A stretch of 64,000 nt of DNA from Taudactylus pleione (GCA_031769625.1 JAUIMM010000171.1:558001-622000), one strand, 5' to 3'; positions 1-12,149 are shown, counted from the first letter of the stretch. The notes: a model not told the origin generated them from the sequence alone. Made by a program: numbers and translations.

Positions 1-925
1 TCTTATTAAAACCAGGAATGTCAGTTTTCATGACATGGTCTTTGATGTTTTTACCTCTAGAGTAGCTAGGCATCAAGCGAGAATTATATAACAAAGGTAG
101 ATCTGCATCTGTAGCCACAATTGGCCAAAGCTGTTTGCTTTTTTGCTGGTATATTTACTTTGGGTGTTGTATTGATTATTCCAAGGGACCTTATTCACCG
201 ATGTTTTACAAATAGTGGCCTCTAAAAGTTGTTCTCTATTTTTAGATAAAGCTTTGGCTTTAGCTTTTATAAGTTCTTTAGGTGGATACCCTCTGCTAAT
301 GAATTTATCCATCATGATATTCAATTGCTTCTCAGTTTCCAAAGGGTCACTGATAATGCGTCAAACCCTTAGGAACCGTGAGTAAGGAAGACCTTTGGTG
401 GTAGAGATAGGATGGAAGCTATCATGTCACAACAATGTGCTGTGATCGATGGGCTTCACAAATAAAGAGGTTTTGATGGAATTATCACTAATTGAAATAC
501 ATATATCAAGGAAATGAATCATATTCTATTTTGAGCTTCAAAAATAGCTATCAATTTCTCTTTCTCACCTTCCCAACAGAAAAATAGATCATCTATGTAT
601 TTATAATACATGTTAATCTTAGAAGACACAGCAATGGATTCAAAAAAGATAGCTCTCTCTATTATCCACATGTAGGTGTTAGCGAATGAGGGGGCCACCA
701 GAGAACCCATTGCACATCCTGCGTTCTGGCGGCAAAATTTCCCGTCAAACAAAAAGAAATTATGGGTAAGCATAAATTCCAATAGATTTATAAAAAAAAT
801 CTATATTGGGACCCTCAGATGTTAAATTGTTGGTAATCAACTGCCTCACCGCCTCAAGGCCTGCTGCATGAGGAATGCAGGTGTATAGACTAGCCACAGC
901 GACCCTGAAGACCCTCACGAACCTG
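1..925 (-). mobile_element. Penelope-like element (PLE) fragment, reverse transcriptase region
   Basis: Read on the minus strand from about 925 to 1, broken frames give the PLE reverse transcriptase in order: SLYTCIPH (motif A zone, near 890), GCAMGSLVAPSFANTYM (motif B, near 700), an intact YIDD catalytic box at 588-599, a GLPYSRFLRV block near 400, FISRGYPPKEL (near 290) and SRGKNIKDHV near 40. The domain copies RNA into DNA during PLE retrotransposition. The element is cut at its 5' side near 925 and leaves the window at base 1, so any GIY-YIG endonuclease would lie outside. Stops and frame changes (for example near 340-515) make it a pseudogene, although the YIDD is kept. It belongs to a different lineage from the PLE at 17514-36207, judging by the diverged motifs. 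Confidence 0.85.
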
Positions 926-956
926 AAAGCCTCTGAGTGTCACTCTGTTTTCTGCG

Positions 957-977
957 TATATATATATATATATATAC
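957..977. repeat. (TA)n microsatellite
   Basis: A run of about ten TA units at the boundary between the PLE fragment and the Helitron fragment. Confidence 0.95.
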
Positions 978-1199
978 AATTGTATTTTTTTAAATCTTAA
1001 ATTTATATTCTTATATTACACTTCATCTGGTCAAATTATACCATTCTTTTACTTACCTCATACTAGAGCTGTATCCAATTCCTCTGTATACTTTTCCCAT
1101 TGAGTGTGACTACACCCAATAATTACAGCTGCTGTGGACACAGTGCCCATTGAAGTGCCTGTTGTGAAGATTTCTTCTCACCATTCATTTTTGCTGGTG

Positions 1200-1788
1200 C
1201 ACCATTCATGCTGCTTAGAAACCTTGATGCTCCAATGCTTTGCAAAGGTACAAGATTTTGCATAAACACTCAAACAGCCCATGTCATTGAAGCCACTAAC
1301 ATAACAAGATGTAGTACAGGAGAGGATGTGCTTATTCCTTGCATCCCACTCATACCAACAGACATTCCATTTGAATTCAAGAGATTGCAATTTCTAATCT
1401 TATTCTCTTTTGCAATGACCATCAATAATGCCCAATGTCAATCTTTGAAAGTAGCAGGTATTGACCAGCAAACTCCTTGCTTTTCCCATGGGCAGTTGTA
1501 TGTGGCATGTTCAAGAGTGATGACTTACAAATGCATCTTCATGCTGGCTCCTAATGGAAAAACAAACAACATTGTTTATACCTCAGTGTTGAGGTAACAG
1601 TGTCTAAATACTGTATATAAATGGATATATAGGTCCTTTTCAGGAGTAAAACAATGTTAGAAAACAGTGGGGTCCTTTTCAGGGTCAATGGAATGGGGTT
1701 ATAGATGAAAATAATGTAAAAAATTAAGGCTGCAGATGTACATCAAGATCTATTCTTCAACCTGGGCAATGCCGGGTTTCCCAGCTAG
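1200..1788 (+). mobile_element. Helitron 3' portion with terminus
   Basis: A Helitron fragment: the end of the helicase frame (1208-1597), about 190 bp of 3' tail, then a GC-rich short hairpin (GGGCAATGCCGGGTTTCCC) followed by CTAG at 1785-1788 and a T. A hairpin just before CTRR, with insertion into AT, is the usual Helitron 3' end. The conserved sequence that should precede the first methionine of the recognised block is absent, so the copy is truncated or diverged at its left side. Confidence 0.8.
1208..1597 (+). pseudogene. Helitron Rep/helicase, C-terminal end of Pif1-like helicase
   Basis: A 129-codon frame covering only the last part of the Pif1-family helicase that unwinds DNA in rolling-circle transposition. 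Recognisable blocks are MLLRNLDAPMLCKGTRF (residues 1-17), GEDVLIPCIPLIPTDIPFEF (about 38-57), FAMTINNAQCQSLKVAGI (about 67-84) and FSHGQLYVACSRV (about 92-104). In the family the third block reads close to AMTINKAQGQSL; here K and G are replaced (NNAQCQ), consistent with decay. The Rep nuclease and helicase motor motifs are missing. It ends at a TAA shortly before the Helitron tail. Confidence 0.85.
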
Positions 1789-2198
1789 TTTTTAACATTG
1801 TTAATCTAGTATCGGTGAAAAAGAATTATCAAAATATATTTGGATGTTGCTTCTCCTGTCCTCTCCATGGGAATAAAATAGGCTATTGAGGGAATACACC
1901 TCAAGTGATGTGGGGAAACAATAATGTGGTAATGGAAACAGCAGTGATATCCTTTGTATACACCCACCCAATAAAGGTTCATTCAAATTGACAGAATTCC
2001 TGGTCTCTACCTGTTTTCCTGGCTTTCCAGGTCTACTTTGCTGTAAATTATCTGTCAAATTTTGTACTTAAAATGATGTGGTAACATAACATCATTTTAA
2101 GTAATATAACTTATTGGATGCATTCAGCCTAGTTAGGCTCTTGTGACTCATCACAGAAGGCTGCGGAAGCATCAAATGCAATCTAAACAGCTGTAGTG
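1789..2198. other. Spacer between inverted Helitron ends; no gene
   Basis: About 400 bp between two inverted Helitron fragments. A minus frame of 85 codons (1801-2058) has no recognisable feature. The only structure is the hairpin at 2065-2103, listed separately. Confidence 0.6.
2065..2103. repeat. Perfect 15-bp inverted repeat, 9-nt loop
   Basis: TACTTAAAATGATGT (2065-2079) is matched exactly by its reverse complement at 2089-2103, with a 9-nt loop. No function can be assigned. It lies between two Helitron ends in opposite orientation and may be the tip of a small foldback element. Confidence 0.9.
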
Positions 2199-2432
2199 AA
2201 ATCTATCCATTTATATACAGTATTTAGACACTATTACCTCATCACTGAGGTATAAATAATGTGTGTTTTTCCATAAAGGAGACAGAATGAAAAGGCCATT
2301 GGAAGCCATCACTCTTGAGCACGCCACATACAACTGCCTATGGGAAAAGCAAGAAGTTTGCAGGTCAATACCTGCTATCTTCAAAGATTGACCTTGGGCC
2401 TTATTGATGGTCATTGCAAAAGAGAATTAGAT
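2199..2432 (-). mobile_element. Helitron helicase C-terminal fragment, inverted second copy
   Basis: The minus strand encodes FAMTINKAQGQSLKIAGI, FSHRQLYVACSRVMAS and a tail closely matching 1405-1640, in opposite orientation and about 560 bp away. Here the AMTINKAQGQSL block has its normal K and G, so this copy is the better preserved in that stretch, although it reads HRQ where the family has HGQ. It is truncated on both sides: only about 68 codons remain, and the CTAG terminus is not reached before the similarity stops near 2199. Non-functional. Confidence 0.85.
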
Positions 2433-3262
2433 GTTACTGCGGGACCTGGAAGACACAACTGGAGCCTCTTGGCCCTCATACCAGGTAAGTCACCACTAAA
2501 CCACCAAAAACATTTTATCTACATTTTATTCATATCGACATTTCATCAGTGTCGACTTGATGAATATTATGATGCCAACATGATGAATATCAAAAAAATA
2601 TATCACACTTATCCCTTCAGACTGGAAAAGGTGCAATGTTAGTCCCTTGTCACAAATTTAACTGAAAGTACACATATCTCCTGTAATAGTGTGGGAGTCA
2701 ATAAAACAACCCTATCTGCCCCAAGCCTCTAATACATCAGTAGTAGAACATTTCGACTTGTGATGGGGTGGAAACATTCGATACTCAACATTGCAGGGTT
2801 AGATATCGTAGAGAAGGTCCAGAAACTCACAAAATACCACTGTCTATGTCTTTCAATTGGTTATGGTGTCATACAATAGTAGCAGTAGGTGAACTGCGAT
2901 TGCTTGCTAGAGTTCACGCAACTGAGGCAAATGGGTTTAAGTGTAAAGTGACAAGGCTCAACTTATATTTTATTTACCTTGATATCAATTTTTTGCTGAA
3001 ACATTTTGTCTACGTTGTGGTTTATTAGAGTTTTATTACTGTATATTGCATTAAACAAGCATGTTTGTATTGCCAAAAATGTACAATTTTTAATTTCCCT
3101 AATAAACTATTTAACTGCCCATTTTTATTTATTGAGACATATTATAATCTGGATTTATGGGCTAGTTATAATAAATAGTTTCCATCACACCAATGGATAT
3201 CGGGATAGACAAATAAATGTCCAAAGCTCCAAACTTATTCACTAATGTACTGGAATCACAAT
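2433..3262. other. No gene seen
   Basis: AT-rich sequence with only short chance frames. Words such as GTCGACTT and CATGATGAAT near 2535-2590 recall the ATGTTGACAT-rich repeat at 13608-14110, so part of it may be an old copy of that family. Confidence 0.4.
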
Positions 3263-3437
3263 GGGGTAAATTTACTAAAGTGAGAGTTTTTAGAAGTGGA
3301 GATTTTTCCCATAGCAAAAAATCAGATTTTAGCTATTATCTTCTAGAAGGTGCTAGTTAAATGATAAGTATAATCTGATTGGTTGCTATTGGCAACATCT
3401 CCACTTCTAAAAACTCTCACTTTAGTAAATATACCCC
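3263..3437. mobile_element. MITE, GGGGTAAATTTACTAAAG family, copy 1
   Basis: A 175-bp non-autonomous DNA transposon with long terminal inverted repeats (GGGGTAAATTTACTAAAG at the left; the right end reads CTTTAGTAAATATACCCC). The inverted repeats extend through AGTGAGAGTTTTTAGAAGTG, and the element folds on itself around a TTCTAGAA-like centre. The right arm keeps a CTGATTGGTTGCTA box (an inverted CCAAT box); in the left arm the partner has decayed. No target duplication is visible. It has no coding capacity. Two more copies occur at 13740 and 16426. Confidence 0.9.
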
Positions 3438-3584
3438 GTGACTAGTCCATGTTCAGTATCAATGAGTTTATCCAGCTACAGAACTCCTGCATGTGGAAAA
3501 AAACAATGAATCTGCAATTTACAGCACAAATCCAAATTGATCGGAAGCTGTATACAACTGATAACATTGTAATATATCCAATAA

Positions 3585-3625
3585 CTAGTAACCCACCCTG
3601 GCTTTGCAAGGGAGCAATTTCATCT
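3585..3625 (-). mobile_element. Possible Helitron 3' terminus
   Basis: On the minus strand a GC-rich stem (CCCT, then GCAAAGCC, then AGGG) is followed by GGTGGGTTACTAG and T, the arrangement expected at a Helitron 3' end. CTAG lies at 3585-3588. If this is right, the element extends rightwards into the repeats at 3610-4870. No helicase coding is visible, so it would be non-autonomous. Confidence 0.4.
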
Positions 3626-3910
3626 CACCACAGCCCCCTGCATCTCATAACAACCTATGTCATGTCACCATAGTTCCCTGAATCTCAGCACAGCCTCCTG
3701 CTTCTTACTCCTACCCCCTGCATCGCACAACAGCCTCCTGCTTCTCACTCCTGCCCCCTGCATTTCAGCACTGTATCCTATATTTCACTACAGCCACTTT
3801 TATCTCACCACAGGGCTTTGGTTCTCACTCTTGCCACTGTTTCTTACCATAGCCTCCTGCTTCTCACCTCTTGCACCTGCATCTCCCCAGTGTCACCACA
3901 CCCCCTTGCT
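3610..3910. repeat. Degenerate tandem repeat, CT-rich
   Basis: Irregular repetition of phrases such as CAGCCTCCTGCTTCTCAC and CCCCCTGCATCTCA with roughly 30-35 bp spacing. The frames across it (3449-4291) are products of the repeat and show no domain. Confidence 0.75.
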
Positions 3911-4439
3911 GCTGCCCTGCACTGGGATGTGCTGGGATGGGCAGCAGTATCATGGATAAGAGATTTGTATTGTATCTACCATAAGCCTAATCAGCAGCAT
4001 GTGCCTGGGGTTGGGGCACCTATGCATATTTCTGCACCCTCCATGCACACTCTTCCGCAGCTGCTGAACTTGGCAATGAGCAATGTCCTCTTTGCACAAT
4101 GCACCCTGTATTTCCTGGGCTTTCTATTGAGCTTCCTTGCCATGGTGCCCTTGTCCGAGAATAGCGCAGACTTCCATAGGAGTTGCTCCTGTTCACAGAG
4201 GGCGTGTCGCTTAGCAGCAACATCATGCTGGAGAGGGAGCACTCTATGGTGGAGGAGTGGTGGCCAGAGTCCACCTGCAGGTTCTGTGTAGGGACGGAAA
4301 TTGGAAATCATTTGATGGTGTTTGGTTGGTTGTTTTTTTTTAAATCCTGATAGCTATGCATTCCCTGGCTCCTTCCTGGCTACTGTGTCTGCATCAGGGC
4401 ATCTTCATGGGTTTGTTGGAGGCTGTCTCTCACTCTCTG

Positions 4440-4870
4440 CATCAGACCTGACACTGCTCAGTCACACACACTGTCTCCATGGCCTCACACACTCATTGTA
4501 CACAGGGCCTCATGCACACTTCTCCCCTGGCCTTACACACACTGGCCCCCTGCCTCATACACACTTACTCACTGCCCACATGGCCTCACACACTCACTGC
4601 CTCAGAACCTCACACTCACTGCCCCCATGGCCTCATGCACTCACTGCCCTCATGGACTCACACACTGACTGCCCTGTTGCCACACACACACTTCCTCCAT
4701 TGCCTTACATACTCTTTTCTGTCAGGTACTCACACATTCACTGCCCCATACCCTAACACAAACACTGCCTCCATGGCCTCACACACATAGTGCCACCAAA
4801 GCATCACAAACAATCTTCCTCCATAACCTCATACATTCACTGCCCCAATAGTCTCACACACTCACTACAA
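4440..4870. repeat. Degenerate tandem repeat of about 26-30 bp
   Basis: Recurring CATGGCCTCACACACTCACT-like units separated by CTGCCCCC. The longest frame (4322-4756, 144 codons, rich in H, T, S, L and P) is a translation of this low-complexity DNA, not a gene. Confidence 0.8.
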
Positions 4871-6116
4871 ATACTTCCAGCAGCACAGAGCAACTGTCGC
4901 AAAGTGTACATGGCTAGCGCTAATTTCAATAATCCTGTGTGTAACAATAAAGCTGTAGGAAGGTGAAAAGAACTAGCTAGAATGTTGTATTAGATTATTA
5001 CAGTGCAATATACTGTAGTCAGGGCTTACTGTAATTTTTGCTGGGATGCAAAGGAAAGCATTCATTGTCTTCTTGTTGTTCCTTTGTCTTTAATATTTAA
5101 AGATACTGAAAGTGCCAGACCTCAGAGTGGAACATGAGCCGCACAGCAACTGCACTCACAGTAGCCCCCTACCCACCTGTCCCCTCCAGGGTCAGTCCTT
5201 AGAGCCCAAGACACCACTCTGCTCTTCCCTACTGACAGCAGCAAACTGTCAGTCATGCTCTTTCCACCGCGGCCTGCCGATGAGTTGCAACTGATGCTTT
5301 AGCCACTTTACAACCTGGACTCCCAGGATGATCCAGAGGAAGATAATAGATGGTGAGTTCTGGGCCAATGGAGCCAGGAGATGTGTTTGAGGATATATTT
5401 GATCAGCTGCTGGTCCCTGGAGTGCACCAGAAAGGCACCAAATTGACAGAGGAAGTCCCGATGACCAACTCCAAGCACATTACAGAGATTATGGGGTGCC
5501 AGGAGAAGGGCTGTGGGAGGGTAGAACATGTGAAAGAGGAGGAAAGGAAAGTAGAGCAGCTTACTGTGTATCTAAAAATATGTGGCTTTCCTGTCCACTC
5601 TCAGTGCCTGCTCTGAACAGGTTGCCAGGAGCAGCAAACACAAACCAGAGTCTGTGATGGAGGCAGGCCAGAGGTTCAGCCAGCAGCTGTGGGTGCAGGG
5701 CTGTTGCTGTTCCCGGTTTCTGTCAGTCCATGTTTTGAGCCACCCCTACAAACAGCATTCCAAAGAAACATATTACTCCAGATATAATTTTAACATAATA
5801 AACTACATGTGATAATAAGATTTCAGATTACAGTAGGGTGGTTCTCATTTAAAATATACTTGACGACTTTTAAATGGTGCATTCCAGTAAATTCTGGAGG
5901 TATATCCAGGTAGAAGGTACAAGAGGTATGTGACCAATGCCCATGATTTGTGGCATTGTGCAGTGGGGCCACAATGATGCTGTTTCCCTTGACTAGGAAC
6001 ATCAAGCCTCTGGACCTCCCACTTCACTCGAGAAGAGTATGAGATACAGGAGACTGGTCTAATCTTCTGGTAATGCAGGGAAACTGCCTGAAATTCAAGT
6101 GTGTCCCAGACATTCT
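4871..6116. other. No gene seen
   Basis: About 1.2 kb without a recognisable gene or complete repeat. Frames at 5350-5616 and 5582-5812 (plus) have no domain I recognise and no supporting signals. They could be unrecognised repeat sequence. Confidence 0.4.
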
Positions 6117-7062
6117 TGGCCTGATTCTTAGATGCATGCAGCAGTGTCTATTTGCGGTCACCCGTTTGTGATTTTATGCAAATGCCACTACAAATGCTTT
6201 TCTCTGTATGCATCCATGCAGCCAAATGTGCAAGGACTGAGATGCCCACTTTAGCATCTGGAGATTCAGTAATACCGATTTGTGCATCCTTAGATGATAT
6301 CATTAGTTGCATCCTCCAAACTGCACCATCCATATGATGCATGCAGTTTCTCTGGTGACAAAATTATAATATGTGTAACTACCATGTGGCGCTATAACCA
6401 ATTAATCGAGAAAGAAACAAATGGTTAACTACTTTCCTTTCCTGCTCCCTCTGTAACATCCCAGAGTGTCCGCACGACAGGCTCCAGTCCAGGGGAACCT
6501 TGCGCTGAATTGAACTTTAAGTCAAGGTTGTGCGTCATTATCAATGGCGTTTGGACTGCATAAATTGGCAGGGAAACTGGCCTGAGTAGTGTCCCTGGTG
6601 CCAAGCATGTCACGCCTCCACAGAGTGACCCACCAGTCACGACGACAATGGGAAGGATGTAATGGGCACAATCCCTGGCTGCTCATCCTTAGGACAGGAT
6701 ACACCAGAGAACCTGAGAGGAATTGAGAATGCAGTTTCTCTGTCTGACTATGTTCTCCTACACTTGTGGCTGCACATCTGTGTACACAGCTGCTTTCAAT
6801 GACATGCCCACACTACTCCCATAATATGCCCACTTAACTGACCATTTTTGAGTGCATTTATACCCACTTCCCAGTCACCTTTCTGGAAAGCCTATCACAT
6901 TTCTGATACTGATGGCCGTCTCAATCGCAACAGTGCATTTGTGCGAACACTCTGTGCCGTAGTTCTTAGAAATCTTCGTGCATGCACAGTTGCAAAAAAT
7001 TGCTCAACTACATGAACATCTGCATTGAGTGAAGATTGCATGCGACTCAGAATCAGCCCCAA
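6117..7062. mobile_element. MITE-like element, GGGCCTGATTC terminal family
   Basis: The left end reads GGCCTGATTCTTAGATGCAT and the right end GACTCAGAATCAGCCCC, its inverted counterpart. The length of about 945 bp is longer than other copies in the window, and the interior may hold more than one insertion. No coding potential and no clear target duplication. Confidence 0.55.
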
Positions 7063-9604
7063 TACAGCAAAAAAACTGTGACCTTCATAAAAGGTTGCTA
7101 GTAAGAGATATCATAATAATAAATAATAGCTTTGTGTATGCTTGTTTTTACCTAGTGCACTATGTCAATGGAAAACACAAAAACACACTTTTTGATTAAG
7201 AAAGAACATGGCTCAAAAGTTAGCACATTGCAGGGTATCGTGCAATACACTAAATAATGCTTAAGGGTTGATCCACCTTGATGCATTCAGGAGGAAAAAT
7301 AATCAATCTTTCTGTACCTTTTGACATTTGACAATAAGACATTTGGCATAATAGCTTCTGTTCAAAAAGTAGTAGGAATTTCAAAACTTAACTCAGTGTA
7401 GGACACCATGCCATATGTTTATTGGTAAATGGGATTGACATAGTGCTGTAGTGCACTGAGTTAACTATAATGTGGTGTAGGGGTGAGTTTATTGCCTCTA
7501 ATTAACAATATAATCTACTTTATAATCTCATAATAAAAACAAGAGTAATGATTATCCAATAGTTACAAGAAAGCAAGCAGCTTTTATACTATGTGCCATA
7601 AACCATTAACTTTATAATGCAGAACCTTTTCTGTATCATTGTGTGCATCATTGTTATGAATAGCTTTTTTCCTCGTATGAACGAGTTCTCCTAATATATA
7701 GTGCAAGTCTAAGGTGAGTCTGTAGTATATGAACATTAATGTGTACATTCCGTACTTCTTAACACCATAGACATGCCGTAAAAGGTTTAGCAATGTTCCA
7801 CTTGACACAAAATGGCTCAACAGTTTATAAAGAGACTTTTTATGTGCATTACTGCCTTTGGCACTAAATAAAATAAATTTTATTACCACAAATACAGCTT
7901 TCCTATTTTCAGGCCACTCTTCTGAGTAAAGTGCATTCCTTTTACATTCAACTTGACATCCCTCAATTGGAATTAGTAATGCAGAGCTCTTTCCAAATAC
8001 TTTTTTTAGTCTATGAGGAAGTTGTTTGTTAATATGTTGCAGAGTATTAATTTAAGCTCGTATGAGCAAGGCCTCTCTACCCTCTATCTCATACCTGTAT
8101 CTTCAACAACAACCAGATATATGCATGTTCTATTTTTTGGTGCCTTATAAACAATTGATAATGATGGGGTGGTGCAAATTATATACCGTTTCATTTTATT
8201 TACAACCCTTCATGTCCACTTGTAATAAAGTTACTTTGCTTTGAACATGAGTAAGATAGTGTTTCAATACTTTATTAGCATTATGCAGCTTACAGTAGTT
8301 TCCATTTCACAGGAAAAATGTATGTAATAGAGTTCTATTACAGACCTCTCTAGCTTGCAGTCTTTTACATCCCCCTTCTCTACCTATGAAAGGAAGAGAG
8401 CAGTAACTAAGAAGAGGGCATCATGAGTGGAAGTGTTTAAGAGGAAGGGGCTACTAGAACACCCACTACCCTTCCACAGGCAATGTCTGCTTTTTTGTTT
8501 TAACCTCATTCATACTGTAGAATAAATTTATCATAATATTGAGTTGGGATTTTGGTATGTTTGAAGCTTTATTTTACATAGTGCAAATTTTACTAAGAGG
8601 TGAGCTTTTGGATCAAAGACACAAGAAAACACAAGATGTGTGCCATTAATAGAGCTGGTGCATGTTTACAGCATGGAACACACAAACACCATCTTCAATT
8701 TCAATAAACGTGCACTTTAAAGTAAAATGTAGCTTTTATACTGTGTAACAAAACAAAGTTCAATGTGTAGATTCTCTATACTTTACATGGAAGGCCCTCA
8801 CTCATCAAATTGTCTGCTGCAAACTTCTGCCCCCTCCACAAACTTTGGCCATAGCTTTTGCCATATTGAGCTTTGTAAATGAGCCCCTCTATTTGTATAA
8901 TCTTCTGACAATATTCCACCTTCAAGAATAACCTTCAACCTTCAAGAACAATTATTATGATACTGTTTGCATACTAGTGAGTTGCAGCAGTCAAATAACA
9001 GGAAGGACCTTGGGTTGTTTCAGGAAATTTCAGGAAAGCCATGACACATTGGGGAGTGGACTCAGATCAGCAGGAAAGTGGAACCATACTTCTCTATCTC
9101 AGTTCTTAATTTTAATCAAAATGTAAAAGAGGAAATTAATCTGATTAGTATTAGTATGTACTTCACCCTACGCTGTATGGCTGTTTCATAAGAAAGAGTT
9201 AAAAGTTTATTTCCAGCAGACAAAAAATAAAAAAACATTTTCTATTACAAAACCAGAAGAATAAGTGAATGGTTCATTGAATAGCATGGTAATGAGCTGC
9301 TGGATTCTTTTAATTTAATTCCAACAGCTGTGAGAGCCATTAATGTACAGGTGGTAAACAGTTGGCATTTCTAATTCAGGCACTTTAGTCTTATCAAAAC
9401 AAGGAATAAAACTAAATGAAGACAAATGATTAGCAAGGATAGGACTGGCCACAAATATGAATGACCTCACTGCATATCATGAAGTAAATAAGCACTGACT
9501 TAAGCAAAAATGACTTGCAGGAGCTAACAATAAAGGATCCAGTTCTACAGGGTAATCAAAGGGAATTTACAAGTACTGTAGGATGTACAGAGTGAACTTT
9601 ATCT

Positions 9605-9605
<1 letters not shown>
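7063..9605. other. No gene seen; possible L2 tail at 8052-8100
   Basis: AT-rich DNA. A minus frame of 101 codons (7584-7889) has no recognisable domain. At 8052-8100 the words TAAGCTCGTATGAGCAAG and CCTCTCTACCCTCT match the pattern of the L2 3' untranslated region at 57070-57110, so a short degraded L2 tail is likely there. Nothing else is identifiable. Confidence 0.4.

Positions 9606-9609
<4 letters not shown>

Positions 9610-9642
<33 letters not shown>
9610..9642. repeat. (TA)n microsatellite
   Basis: About 16 consecutive TA units. Confidence 0.95.
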
Positions 9643-9646
<4 letters not shown>

Positions 9647-9844
9647 ACTGTATGTACAGTAGTGTAGACCAAGTAGTGTTAATGCACTTGACTCATTTGG
9701 GCATGGATTTAGGTGTCACATATATTGTGATTGCTAGGTGTGTAGACATAGATGATGGCTATCATTCCCACTTGGATGACTAAGGAATTCATATGAATAT
9801 TAGTACATTCAGGGATCATTTATTTCTTATTGCCACATTAAAGG

Positions 9845-10215
9845 TTATTTATATACATTAAATGTCCCTAAGTCTGAGACCCTTCTTATCAACCTTGCCA
9901 AAATATCCATCGCTAGTTTTCAACATACTTTTACTTACATTTGGAAAGAGATCTCACTGATTTATCTAGGCATCCATATTCCCACCTCTGTCACAAACAT
10001 CTTTAAATTCAAAATATCCCCTTTGATTTTTGAATTTATCCATTTGTCTTCTGCCTGGCATAGCAACAAGGTAATTTGGCTAATATGCATTGCAGCATAC
10101 AAAATTATGTTTTTATCCAATCTAATTTATATGTTTTGCAACTATCCTTAAGTTTTCTCCAAAAAGAACTATATATGGACAGCCTCAGGAAGCATATGAT
10201 ATCCTATGTTTGAAA
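9845..10215 (+). pseudogene. L1-type LINE ORF2 fragment (after the reverse transcriptase palm)
   Basis: A plus frame reads LNVPKSETLLINL, then YLGIHIPTSV about 30 codons later, then AWHSNKVIWL and IAAYKIMFLSNLIYMF. The pattern SKSE..., YLGI..., W...(W)LGRIA..KM..LP...Y.F is the stretch of L1-clade ORF2 just after the catalytic box. Here it is cut at both ends and has a stop after FCNYP. It is a truncated, inactive LINE insertion. It shares the YLGI block with the minus-strand L1 at 41560-45290, but the two are diverged. Confidence 0.75.
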
Positions 10216-10306
10216 AACAAAATCTCCATATGGCCTTTAAATGTACATGGTTCATTGAATGGCATGGTATTCTAAAAGGTGTTGAAGCCTTGTGCTCTTG
10301 AACCTT

Positions 10307-10778
10307 GGGCCTGATTCAGAGATGTACTGTATGCTAACCTGATAGTTAGCATACATCTCTGATGGCATGTGCAGAATGGGTTCTGTGATCTCATCCGCAG
10401 ACCCCACCCAAGCTGCAACATGATTGACATGCTGCAGCATTTTGGGGGGGAGGTGGAGCAGTGTCTGGCCACAGTTTCCAGAAAGGGGGGCATGTCACCC
10501 CCATTTTCCAGGAAGTGACAAGGAAAGGTTCTAGCAGCTGCCAGGACCCGGCTAGGCTGTTGTAAGTTTCAGCTTCTGCAGAATAGCCAAAGAGGCAACC
10601 AGGTACAATAGAGTGATCCCAACCTGCAACCTCAGTTGCATAGCTGAGATCGCGGATGCAGCAAAGAATTGTTTGTTTCTTACAGACACCTCCTGCTACA
10701 TTTGCATTTTAGATGGATGGAATTGCACAGCCGCTTATTTACAGCTCTGCAATTCCATTCATCTCTGAATCAAGCCCC
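10307..10778. mobile_element. MITE, GGGCCTGATTC family
   Basis: The left terminus GGGCCTGATTCAGAGATG is matched inverted at the right (CATCTCTGAATCAAGCCCC). About 470 bp, non-coding. Just inside the left end is a small hairpin with arms TATGCTAAC and GTTAGCATA. No clear target-site duplication. Confidence 0.7.
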
Positions 10779-10784
10779 CAGTTT

Positions 10785-11934
10785 TGCTGGTTAAGTGGCC
10801 TTTGTTGTGGCCACATGATGGTTTATTCATTTGCAGCATTTGGACAGAGCAGTTACATCCTGGACTCTTGTGGGAAAGCCCTTTATTAGCTAGTATCACT
10901 GGCAGTCACCAAGGTGTGCTGTAGAGAATGTTTTTATGTTTAAACTGAGCATAAACTAGGTGCTGTCACATTTTTGTTATGATTCATGCCGGCACTGGAA
11001 CGACTATATTTCTGACAATCTTCTCAGTTGGTGGGTGGGACATGCATGACCCAAACTCCTCTCCTCCCCCACTTGCCTGCTGTATCTAAGGACTCTCTTC
11101 TTCTTGACCCCTCCCAGTGCCCTTCTCTATGCTATACCTCCTGCATTTTTCCTTGACTATTCCAGTCCCATCCCTTCTCCTGCCTATACTAGCCTCTCTG
11201 CCCTTTGTTAGCATATGCCAGTCCTTCTGCCCTTGTCGATTCTTGTCTCTCTCCCATACCCTTGTCTGTGCCAGCCTCTCTGCTTTAACCCATTATGGTA
11301 TCTATCTCCCATGATCTTGCCCCACCACCCACTCTTCTCCTGTGCCATTCATACTTTTTCTGTTCTTCCCAACTTATCTTTCTCTTTTATTGAAGTTGAA
11401 GCTTATTGGCCATGCTGATTATTCTTGTAACCTTTGTAACAAACTAATGGAGCATCATTTGCACTTCTCCATGCCGCCAGACATGTGACTATGGTGGTCA
11501 CCCAGGATGCAGGGCCCTGTTCAGGCAGTGCCACATCAACTTACCCTTGCCCCAATGGCACCTGGCTGATCCACCTTCTAAAGAGGCTACCTTTCACCCG
11601 CCAGCACCACTTAGTGCCAGCAACTCCATGGATGTCACCAAAGACGTTGCAATGTTTGCCTTGGTTGCCTGTGGAGACCAGCGCTGACTGAAGTGAAACT
11701 GCACTGCAGGTGTACTGGCTGCTGCTGAAAGAGAGGAGAATTTGAGAAGAAAACAACTAAGTTAATTCCTGCAGGGGAGGGAGTAGAGAAAAGAAAATAC
11801 TCTGATGGGGAGGGGTGCAAAATAATGGATATATAGATGGCGAGGGGGCCGCAATAATGGTTATACAGATGGGAGTCAAAAAATGTGAATACAGCTGGGG
11901 GAATGGGTGTAACGGCATTCACATGCAGAGCATG
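10785..11934. other. No gene; CT-rich degenerate repeat at 11040-11400
   Basis: From 11040 to 11400 the sequence repeats CCAGCCTCTCTGCCC-like phrases irregularly, giving spurious frames (11117-11418). The remainder is unassigned. Confidence 0.5.
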
Positions 11935-12149
11935 TCTGCATTTCATCGACCAACCCACCACCACCACCCCCAAATGACCATTACCTGTCAATCACTCTGC
12001 GATGGGTCTGCATAGTCACTGCGTTAGCAATGCGATCGCAGTGAGACCTTCGCATATGCGCACTTGCAATGCATAGACATGTGCAGAATGCAACAATCGG
12101 CCACATGCATGCATAATCACAGTTGCAATCCATAATGAATCAAGCCCTT
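11935..12149. mobile_element. MITE 3' part, GGGCCTGATTC family
   Basis: Matches the right half of the element at 49949-50434: the CCACCACCCCCAAA stretch, then CTGTCA..CACTCTG, GATCGCAGTG, ACAACAATCGGC-like words and the end GCAATCCATAATGAATCAAG before CCC. The left half is not recognisable. Confidence 0.6.

Noticed and set aside
4322..4756. 144-codon plus frame as a gene
   Set aside because: It is the translation of a degenerate CTCACACAC-type tandem repeat, with overlapping open frames in the same array.
7584..7889. 101-codon minus frame as a host exon
   Set aside because: No domain, no splice or start context and AT-rich composition like its surroundings; listed only as unassigned.
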